Shown: piece after piece, positions 1 through 3,689 of the stretch
How positions within the stretch are numbered: the stretch's first letter is position 1
How the letters are laid out: each line of letters starts with the position of its first letter
DNA from: Lachnospiraceae bacterium
Lineage (GTDB): Bacteria > Bacillota > Clostridia > Lachnospirales > Lachnospiraceae
NCBI GenBank assembly: GCA_017437205.1
Contig: JAFSBP010000382.1
Span: 1-6,049, forward strand
DNA length: 6,049 bases
Reading direction: 5' to 3'
Notes under the pieces: model-generated
What the model was told of the DNA's origin: nothing
Databases searched by the model: none
The model's input: the letters and a program-made list of their open reading frames with translations, nothing else
Position numbers and translations under genes: made by a program

Positions 1-945
1 CCCGCGAATGGGAGCAGCGCCTTCCGCAGTCATCACCGAATAGCGGTTTGACAGGCATCTGAACAGACCGTCCGCATACCCGATGGGCAGAACTCCCATC
101 CGGGTCTTCTCTTCCGTCTGCCATGTTCCGCCATAGCTGATCAGCGTGTCCTCATCATACACCTTGATCGTGCTCACCGTACTCTTTAGCGTCATCACCG
201 GACGAAGCCCCAAGCCCTTCGCCTCCTCGCCGTAGCCATAGAGCAAAAGTCCCGGGCGTACCATATCGAGATAAGTCTCCGGATAATTCGCCACACCGCC
301 GGTATTCGCACAGTGACGGATCTTAAAGGAAAAACCGCTCGCCTCCACCGCCCGGATCACCCGCATAAACAGGGCGAACTGTCTCCGCGTGTAAGCGATA
401 TCCCGCTCCTCCATACTGTCCGACACCGCAAAGTGCGTAAATATCCCCTCCGCATCCAAATGCGGCAGACTGACCGCCCGACAAACAGCCTCCACTCCGC
501 CGTCAAAATGCCTTCCCTCGCAGAGAAAGCCCAATCGAGACATTCCGGTGTCCAACTTAATATGTACTTTTAACCGATCTCCCAGCCTTGCTGCCTCCGT
601 CTCATATTCGAGAGCCTTGCTCTCACAGCTCACCGCCTGGGTGACATGATATTTGATCAGATTTTTCACCTGATCCGCCGGAGTATGCCCGAGCACCAGA
701 ATCGGCATGGCAATTCCTTTACCGCGAAGCTCCATCGCCTCGTCCAGACTGGACACTGCCAAGTAATCCGCCCCCAGCGCTTCCAGACACTTCGCCACCT
801 GCACTGCGCCGTGGCCGTAGGCATCCGCCTTCACCACACCTAAGAATCTGCAGTTTTCACCGATCCGCTCTTTCAATTTATGATAATTATATTCCAGACA
901 GTCCAGATCAATTTCTGCCCATGTACGTTTTAATTCAGAATGCAT
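1..945 (-). CDS. alr: Alanine racemase, C-terminus cut off by window edge
   Basis: This enzyme interconverts L- and D-alanine in the cytoplasm with PLP and supplies D-Ala for peptidoglycan. Translating the minus strand from 945 gives 315 residues with no stop, against a usual 370-390, so only the end of the C-terminal beta domain is missing. Visible marks: VVKADAYGHG at 37-46, with the PLP lysine K39 and Y43; KLDTGMSRLG at 130-139, with the carboxylate-binding Arg R137; GIFTHFA at 167-173; VRPG at 229-232 with R230; and SYGGTW at 270-275, where Y271 is the second catalytic base. LPIGYADG follows at 286-293. The PLP-phosphate segment reads HCANTGG (211-217), with Thr where many family members have Ser. 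The start is set by AAGGAGG (950-956), 4 bases upstream of ATG. There is no membrane domain before the racemase part, so it is not a VanT-type serine racemase as far as seen. It is transcribed away from the rest of the window. Confidence 0.96.
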   Translation of the reverse strand, partial: MHSELKRTWAEIDLDCLEYNYHKLKERIGENCRFLGVVKADAYGHGAVQVAKCLEALGADYLAVSSLDEAMELRGKGIAMPILVLGHTPADQVKNLIKYHVTQAVSCESKALEYETEAARLGDRLKVHIKLDTGMSRLGFLCEGRHFDGGVEAVCRAVSLPHLDAEGIFTHFAVSDSMEERDIAYTRRQFALFMRVIRAVEASGFSFKIRHCANTGGVANYPETYLDMVRPGLLLYGYGEEAKGLGLRPVMTLKSTVSTIKVYDEDTLISYGGTWQTEEKTRMGVLPIGYADGLFRCLSNRYSVMTAEGAAPIRG

Positions 946-967
946 ATTGCCTCCTTGACAAAAAGAC

Positions 968-1005
968 TTACCCTTATATCATATCACGTTTTGGGAGAAG
1001 GGTAA
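968..1005. repeat. 8-bp inverted repeat framing the alr -10 region
   Basis: TTACCCTT (968-975) and AAGGGTAA (998-1005) are perfect inverted arms with centres 30 bp apart. One arm overlaps the alr -35 and the other overlaps the predicted transcription start. This could be an operator that loops or covers the promoter, or a chance dyad. No regulator is encoded nearby in the window. Confidence 0.4.
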
Positions 1006-1006
1006 A
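978..1006 (-). promoter_or_regulatory. SigA-type promoter of alr
   Basis: On the minus strand, TTTACC (1006-1001, 4/6 match to the -35 consensus) is separated by 17 bases from TATGAT (983-978, 5/6 match). TGA sits directly before the -10, giving an extended -10. Transcription would start near 971 and give a leader of about 25 bases ending in the AAGGAGG ribosome binding site of alr. Seen in sequence; use is inferred. Confidence 0.7.
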
Positions 1007-1056
1007 GGCGGAAAACGGATTTCTTGAAACAAAAGAACAGCAGCGTTGGAAAATGA

Positions 1057-1097
1057 CTATTGACAGAATAATTCGTATGATTTATAATTGTCAATAG
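1057..1097. repeat. 9-bp inverted repeat framing the small-RNA promoter
   Basis: CTATTGACA (1057-1065) and TGTCAATAG (1089-1097) are perfect inverted arms with a 23-base interior. The left arm contains the -35 TTGACA, the interior contains the -10, and the right arm covers the predicted start site. The right arm also presents TTGACA on the minus strand, but the matching minus-strand -10 is poor. It may be an operator. Confidence 0.5.
1060..1088 (+). promoter_or_regulatory. Perfect-consensus SigA promoter for antitoxin RNA
   Basis: TTGACA (1060-1065), exactly 17 bases, then TATAAT (1083-1088): a 12/12 match to the housekeeping promoter consensus with optimal spacing. It fires rightward, toward the 3' end of the minus-strand toxin gene, and no credible protein gene follows on the plus strand. 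Initiation is expected near 1094-1096. Such a strong promoter reading antisense to a mini-toxin is typical of type I antitoxin RNAs. Confidence 0.85.
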
Positions 1098-1185
1098 AAA
1101 AGTACGACCGATAGACGGTCAGTCCCAAATAGTAGAATCACAAAGAAGTGACTTACCTTGGTCTGGGCGGTCACTTCTTTGCATT
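1095..1185 (+). ncRNA. Candidate antisense antitoxin RNA of type I TA system
   Basis: The region between the consensus promoter and the shared stem-loop would give an RNA of roughly 90 bases. Its 5' part folds into a small hairpin (GACCG, 1106-1110, with CGGTC, 1116-1120). Its 3' part is the bidirectional stem-loop and is fully complementary to the last codons and 3' end of the toxin mRNA. A second contact is possible: GGTCAGTCCC (1117-1126) is complementary, with one bulged base, to the toxin leader at 1320-1330. The arrangement resembles par/fst and txpA/RatA, where a short stable RNA from a strong promoter silences a weakly transcribed toxin. The ends are predicted, and I know of no named homologue. 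Confidence 0.65.
1141..1181. terminator. Bidirectional stem-loop shared by toxin mRNA and antisense RNA
   Basis: CAAAGAAGTGAC (1141-1152) and GTCACTTCTTTG (1170-1181) form a perfect 12-bp stem around a 17-base loop. The toxin stop codon (TGA, 1173-1171) lies inside the stem, so the last two toxin codons and the terminator overlap. Neither side has a long T-run after the stem, so termination may depend on the T-rich arms themselves (TTCTTTG rightward, the same leftward). Confidence 0.75.
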
Positions 1186-1263
1186 ATCGATGTATGCAAT
1201 CAATATTGACACGATGATACCAAGTATCATCAGCATTATAGATAACATTTCGAAATCGCTCAT
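1171..1263 (-). CDS. Hol_Tox-type holin-like membrane toxin, 30 aa
   Basis: A 30-residue protein reads from ATG at 1263 to TGA at 1171. It begins MSDFEM, has one hydrophobic helix of about 18-20 residues (about 7-25, rich in Ile, Leu and Met) and ends in a short polar tail (YIDNAKK). This is the usual shape of the putative holin-like toxin family (Hol_Tox, Pfam PF16935): a short acidic N-terminus, one membrane span and a lysine tail. AAAGGAGGG (1280-1272) lies about 8 bases before ATG, a very strong RBS that supports real translation. The gene ends inside the shared terminator and faces a strong antisense promoter, as in type I toxin-antitoxin loci. The predicted action is insertion into and depolarisation of the inner membrane when overexpressed. 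It could also be a small regulatory membrane peptide without toxicity. Confidence 0.8.
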   Translation of the reverse strand: MSDFEMLSIMLMILGIIVSILIAYIDNAKK

Positions 1264-1314
1264 AAAGTAAGCCCTCCTTTCCAAGATTTCTTCACGAGAA
1301 GATTTCTATGTAAT

Positions 1315-1334
1315 CAGAGGGTCCAGTCCCTCTG
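1315..1334 (-). promoter_or_regulatory. Hairpin in the toxin mRNA leader
   Basis: CAGAGGG (1315-1321) and CCCTCTG (1328-1334) make a perfect 7-bp stem with a 6-base loop, inside the roughly 110-base leader before the toxin ATG. A competing stem exists between CAGTCC (1324-1329) and GGACTG (1340-1345). The two cannot form together. The CCCTC segment could also pair with GAGGG of the toxin RBS. A smaller hairpin, TCTTC/GAAGA, lies at 1289-1302 beside the RBS, flanked by the direct repeat AGATTTCT (1284-1291, 1300-1307). Confidence 0.55.
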
Positions 1335-1379
1335 TCACAGGACTGACCACCTACCGTATATTGGTCGTACTCATACTTA

Positions 1380-1388
1380 ATGATAGCA
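1380..1388 (-). promoter_or_regulatory. Probable toxin promoter (extended -10)
   Basis: On the minus strand, TGC followed by TATCAT (1385-1380, 5/6 match) forms an extended -10. The -35 position 17 bases upstream reads TGGTAA, a 3/6 match. A start near 1373 would give a leader of about 110 bases before the toxin ATG. It is weaker than the opposing antisense promoter, as expected if antitoxin RNA must be in excess. Confidence 0.5.
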
Positions 1389-1407
1389 GATTTACTCCAT
1401 AATTACC

Positions 1408-1448
1408 ACCAACTAACGGTGTGTCTCTCCCACACTACTTGTGTTGGT
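1408..1448. repeat. Nested inverted repeat upstream of trmO
   Basis: ACCAAC (1408-1413) pairs with GTTGGT (1443-1448), and inside it GTGTG (1419-1423) pairs with CACAC (1431-1435). It lies between the toxin promoter and the trmO start. No T-run follows on either strand, so it is not an obvious terminator. I see no convincing promoter for trmO in this stretch; TATTCT (1452-1457) is the best -10-like hexamer and lacks a -35. Confidence 0.35.
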
Positions 1449-1477
1449 TACTATTCTAAATTTAATCAGGTGAACCT

Positions 1478-2188
1478 ATGGCCACAAAGAAAACCTCTCC
1501 TCCCATGAATATTATCGCCCACATCCACACGGATTTCTCCTCCAAGTTCGGCATTCCACGCCAGAGCGGCCTGGTGGAATCCTTAACAGGCATGATCGTT
1601 TTTGAGCCGGAATACCGAAACCCTTCTGCCTTTCGCGGAATCGAAGGTTTCTCCCATCTGTGGCTGTTGTGGGAGTTTTCTGAGGCAAAGCGCGACGGCT
1701 GGTCTGCCACTGTCCACCCTCCCCGCCTCGGCGGGAACAAGCGGATGGGGGTCTTCGCAACCCGTGCGCCCTTTCGCCCCAACCCTATCGGTCTCTCCTG
1801 CGTAAAGCTGGAGCGTTTGGAGTTGCATCCGGAACTTGGACCGGTGCTCCATGTCCTCGGCGCCGATCTGATGGACGGCACTCCGATCTACGATGTCAAA
1901 CCTTACGTTCCTCACGCGGACTGTCGGCCGGAAGCCACCGGCGGATTCTCCACACCGGTAAAAGATTATGCGCTGGAAGTGGTCTTCCCGGAGGAATGGC
2001 TTTCCTATATTCCTAAGGAGAAGCGCGAAGCCCTCTGCGAAGTACTCTCTCAGGATCCGAGACCGGCTTATCAGAATGATCCCGAGCGCGTCTACGGCTT
2101 TCCTTTTGCCGGGATGGATGTTCGGTTTCGAGTGCGGGATGGAGTTCTGACGGTATGCGAGATTGAAATTTTATCCGGCAACCCCTGA
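1478..2188 (+). CDS. trmO: tRNA (adenine-37-N6)-methyltransferase TrmO (YaeB/TsaA family)
   Basis: This enzyme methylates N6 of t6A37 in ANN-decoding tRNAs using S-adenosylmethionine, giving m6t6A next to the anticodon. The protein has 236 residues, close to the 235 of E. coli TrmO. Visible marks: a TsaA-type beta-barrel domain with GFSHLWLLWEF (57-67); the SAM-binding stretch GVFATRAPFRPNPIGLS (91-107), the family signature; DGTPIYDVKPYVPHAD (133-148); and the C-terminal QDPRPAYQ (192-199) typical of full-length TrmO. The start at 1478 has a modest SD, AGGTG (1468-1472). The next in-frame ATG (1505) has none, so the first was chosen. TGA at 2186-2188 lies 15 bases before the next gene, which suggests co-transcription with the MNT/HEPN pair. 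Confidence 0.95.
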   Translation: MATKKTSPPMNIIAHIHTDFSSKFGIPRQSGLVESLTGMIVFEPEYRNPSAFRGIEGFSHLWLLWEFSEAKRDGWSATVHPPRLGGNKRMGVFATRAPFRPNPIGLSCVKLERLELHPELGPVLHVLGADLMDGTPIYDVKPYVPHADCRPEATGGFSTPVKDYALEVVFPEEWLSYIPKEKREALCEVLSQDPRPAYQNDPERVYGFPFAGMDVRFRVRDGVLTVCEIEILSGNP

Positions 2189-2203
2189 TAGAAAGGAGCC
2201 CCT

Positions 2204-2662
2204 ATGACGACCGACCTCAAAGAACAGGCCCGCCGCCGTCTGCGAAATCTTCTCGCCCTGCAGGAAGAGATGATCCGCCGCTTCGGCGACACCGATTACA
2301 ACGTATTTATTTTTGGCAGTTACCCCACTGTCCGCTACATGGACGGAAAGAGCGATATCGATATCGCCATCTATACAAAGGACTTTTCGCTCTACAAAAA
2401 AATCGCCCTCTTTCTGGACGATTATTTTGAGGAGCAGCACATTGATCCGGATATTTTCTACATTGACACGACGATGGACGCCCCCCTCTTCTGCGCTCCG
2501 CTGAAATCGGCGATCCAGTTCACCGACTATTTCCCGGAGGAATTGCATGCGTTTGAGGCCCGCTGCCGGGTCAAGCTTGACGAGACCAAAGCAAAAATGG
2601 CGGAGGAAGCTCTCCATACCGCTTCAGAAAATGCCTCATCGGAAAGCGAGGGGCAGTCATGA
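2204..2662 (+). CDS. MNT-type minimal nucleotidyltransferase, likely MntA-like antitoxin
   Basis: A 152-residue DNA polymerase beta-superfamily nucleotidyltransferase. The catalytic signature is complete: F-G38-S39, then D51-I-D53, with a third acidic candidate at D81/D83 in IDPDIFYID. The spacing from GS to the first Asp is 11 residues, one more than the GSX10DXD written for MntA antitoxins. Residues 1-27 are helical and basic (EQARRRLRNLL). The last 25 residues are polar and Ser/Glu-rich and probably disordered. AAAGGAG (2192-2198) lies 5 bases before ATG. The stop overlaps the next start (ATGA, 2659-2662), so the two are probably translationally coupled. In the HepT/MntA (type VII) system this protein neutralises the HEPN partner by adding AMP to its motif Tyr. 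The partner here keeps that Tyr, which supports the role. It could alternatively modify another protein or a small molecule. Confidence 0.75.
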   Translation: MTTDLKEQARRRLRNLLALQEEMIRRFGDTDYNVFIFGSYPTVRYMDGKSDIDIAIYTKDFSLYKKIALFLDDYFEEQHIDPDIFYIDTTMDAPLFCAPLKSAIQFTDYFPEELHAFEARCRVKLDETKAKMAEEALHTASENASSESEGQS

Positions 2663-3189
2663 AGCTGAGTAAAGATATCCTCGACCAATTTGATCTGGAC
2701 CCGGTAGAAGAACGGGAACCGATCAACGTGATGAAGCTGCGGGATATGCTGGACTTTTTGGAGTACAATGCGTCCCGCATTCATCAGAAAAGCCAGCTTT
2801 ACCTTTCCACCGACGATCCCAACCTGCAGATTGACTGCCTTGACATTGTCACGGCAAAACTCAATGACTTTGCGCAGGTCTTCCGCGACCTGGTGACTTT
2901 CCTACTCAAAGAGCGGGGACAATATAAGAACAACCCTTCCCTGCGCTACAGCATTGCCAGCTATGACACCTTTGACTTTCATCAGACGCAGGCTGAGGAA
3001 CTATTTTTGCAGGAGCTTTTGCTGCGTAATGAAATCACCCATGACTATTTTAACCGTGAGCTTCATCAACAAAAGCTGATCTGGATTATGACCAACTGTA
3101 GTGAAGGCGCGATGGACATCCACCACAATCTGGAAAACCACTGTAAACAGCATGGACTGATGGATAAATTTGCGGAAAATAATGCTTAA
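2659..3189 (+). CDS. HEPN-family protein with RX4HXY motif, likely HepT-like RNase toxin
   Basis: A 176-residue, mainly helical protein. At 123-130 it reads RNEITHDY: R123, N124, H128 and Y130 match the R-x4-H-x-Y active-site motif of HEPN ribonucleases of the HepT/DUF86 type, where the Tyr is the AMPylation target of the MNT partner. Long helices precede it (26-48, 57-86, 111-123), and another follows the motif (133-147). At 176 residues it is longer than many HepT proteins, with an N-terminal extension of about 20 acidic residues. GAGGGG (2648-2653) is the RBS inside the end of the MNT gene, and the ATG overlaps the MNT stop by 4 bases. A terminator follows at once. Overall identity to a named family could not be tested; the call rests on the motif, fold pattern and MNT neighbour. 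A non-toxic substrate-binding HEPN subunit of a nucleotidyltransferase is the alternative. Confidence 0.7.
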   Translation: MKLSKDILDQFDLDPVEEREPINVMKLRDMLDFLEYNASRIHQKSQLYLSTDDPNLQIDCLDIVTAKLNDFAQVFRDLVTFLLKERGQYKNNPSLRYSIASYDTFDFHQTQAEELFLQELLLRNEITHDYFNRELHQQKLIWIMTNCSEGAMDIHHNLENHCKQHGLMDKFAENNA

Positions 3190-3212
3190 ATGAGAACACC
3201 TCTGCATACATT
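3184..3212 (+). promoter_or_regulatory. Candidate SigE promoter of spoIIID inside the terminator hairpin
   Basis: CATACATT (3205-3212) exactly fits the SigE -10 consensus known from Bacillus (CATACAHT). Fourteen bases upstream is GCTTAAA (3184-3190), only a partial -35 match (about 4 of 7). The start would fall near 3219-3220, in the loop or 3' half of the hairpin, giving a leader of about 22 bases. spoIIID is a SigE target in Bacillus and Clostridia, which supports the assignment. Confidence 0.55.
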
Positions 3213-3242
3213 GTAAAAACAATGGGTTCAGAGGTGTTTTTT
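3195..3242 (+). terminator. Terminator of the trmO-MNT-HEPN run, overlapping the spoIIID start
   Basis: AACACCTCTG (3195-3204) pairs perfectly with CAGAGGTGTT (3229-3238), a 10-bp stem. An inner stem, CATTGT (3209-3214) with ACAATG (3219-3224), closes an AAAA loop. Six Ts follow (3237-3242). It starts 5 bases after the HEPN stop. The last two Ts belong to the TTG start codon of spoIIID, and the 3' arm holds its RBS. Confidence 0.85.
3230..3236 (+). promoter_or_regulatory. Ribosome binding site of spoIIID within terminator 3' arm
   Basis: AGAGGTG (3230-3236) stands 6 bases (from the end of AGAGG) before the TTG start at 3241. In any transcript entering from the HEPN gene it is paired in the terminator stem. 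In a transcript starting near 3219 it is unpaired. It is the only SD-like sequence available to this start. Confidence 0.65.
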
Positions 3243-3510
3243 GAAAGACTATATTGAAGAGCGGGCCGTCGAGATCGCAACTTATATCATAGAGAATAAT
3301 GCGACCGTCCGTCAGACAGCAAAACGATTCGGAATCTCTAAATCGACCGTACATAAGGATGTTACTGACCGTCTCAGGCATCTCAATCCCGGACTGGCAG
3401 CACAGGCGCGCATCGTTTTAGATGTCAACAAATCGGAACGACACATCCGGGGAGGGCTTGCAACCAAAGAAAAATACCAGCAAAAACAAAAATCCACTCC
3501 CCGATTTTGA
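3241..3510 (+). CDS. spoIIID: Sporulation transcription factor SpoIIID
   Basis: SpoIIID is a small mother-cell DNA-binding regulator that activates and represses SigE-dependent genes and prepares the switch to SigK. The protein has 89 residues, close to the 93 of B. subtilis. It opens KDYIEERAVEIA like the family's DYI-ER N-terminus. A helix-turn-helix covers about 22-45 (VRQTAKRFGISKSTVHKD, with GISKSTVHKD as recognition helix). The family C-terminal basic region RHIRGGLATKEKY is at 67-79. The start is TTG. No in-frame ATG or GTG exists between the upstream stop (TAA, 3214-3216) and 3241, and homology begins at the first residue. The promoter and RBS are embedded in the preceding terminator, suggesting expression only from its own SigE promoter. 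It implies a spore-forming host. Confidence 0.95.
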   Translation: MKDYIEERAVEIATYIIENNATVRQTAKRFGISKSTVHKDVTDRLRHLNPGLAAQARIVLDVNKSERHIRGGLATKEKYQQKQKSTPRF

Positions 3511-3537
3511 TCCACGAACGATAGTTTGCGCTGTGGA

Positions 3538-3563
3538 GGCTGCTGTGTTTTCACATGGCAGCC
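3538..3563 (+). terminator. Possible weak terminator hairpin after spoIIID
   Basis: GGCTGCTGTG (3538-3547), a TTTT loop, then CACA-TG-GCAGCC (3552-3563) forms a 10-bp stem with a 2-base bulge, 27 bases after the spoIIID stop. The sequence behind it (CCTATTATG) has no T-run, so an intrinsic terminator is uncertain. It may instead protect the 3' end. Confidence 0.4.
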
Positions 3564-3611
3564 CCTATTATGCGTCACTGACATGTATTCGCCCGAAATC
3601 ATGAAAAATCC

Positions 3612-3640
3612 TTGCATTCCCGTCCAATCAATGGTATGCT
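3612..3640 (+). promoter_or_regulatory. Possible promoter of the FAD oxidoreductase operon
   Basis: TTGCAT (3612-3617), a 17-base spacer and TATGCT (3635-3640), with TGG before the -10 giving an extended -10. The match is moderate (3/6 and 4/6). A start near 3647 would leave about 40 bases before the ATG at 3690, including the AGGAGG RBS. Confidence 0.4.
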
Positions 3641-3689
3641 TGTCTTGATAATATTCTGACGATTAAATCCAAATCAGGAGGATTAACGC

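Larger units (their letters stand above)
1101..1371. repeat. Interrupted inverted repeat at both 5' ends of the TA locus
   Basis: The plus strand at 1101-1125 and the minus strand at 1371-1340 both start AGTACGACC and end GGTCAGTCC. Between these blocks they differ (7 bases left, 14 bases right). Each copy lies 9-13 bases downstream of a predicted -10, so both RNAs would begin with nearly the same sequence and fold a GACC/GGTC hairpin. If toxin transcription passes the terminator, the toxin mRNA ends could pair over about 18 bp. Confidence 0.7.

Noticed and set aside
313..843. Plus-strand frames of 86 and 65 codons
   Set aside because: They are antisense to the motif-rich alanine racemase.
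955..982. Rightward promoter-like TTGACA, 16 bases, TATCAT
   Set aside because: It overlaps the alr RBS and -10 in reverse complement and leads to no gene before the true antitoxin promoter; probably coincidental.
1053..1097. 14-residue frame (ATG to TAG) across the antitoxin promoter
   Set aside because: No RBS; its sequence is dictated by the -35, -10 and dyad, and it would need a transcript from further upstream.
1057..1097. Invertible promoter (phase-variation switch) bounded by the 9-bp arms
   Set aside because: A 23-bp interior is too short for known site-specific inversion, and no recombinase gene is in the window.
1462..1881. Minus-strand reading frames of 139 and 110 codons opposite trmO
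   Set aside because: They lie antisense to a complete TrmO with family motifs, show low-complexity Arg/Ser/Pro composition, and have no RBS.
2171..2617. Minus-strand 148-codon frame opposite the MNT gene
   Set aside because: It mirrors codon bias of the real gene, whose GS...DxD motif is intact; no RBS or family marks.
3422..3604. Plus-strand 60-codon frame overlapping the spoIIID end
   Set aside because: It is out of frame with spoIIID for half its length, lacks an RBS and has no recognisable feature; the rest is hairpin and intergenic sequence.
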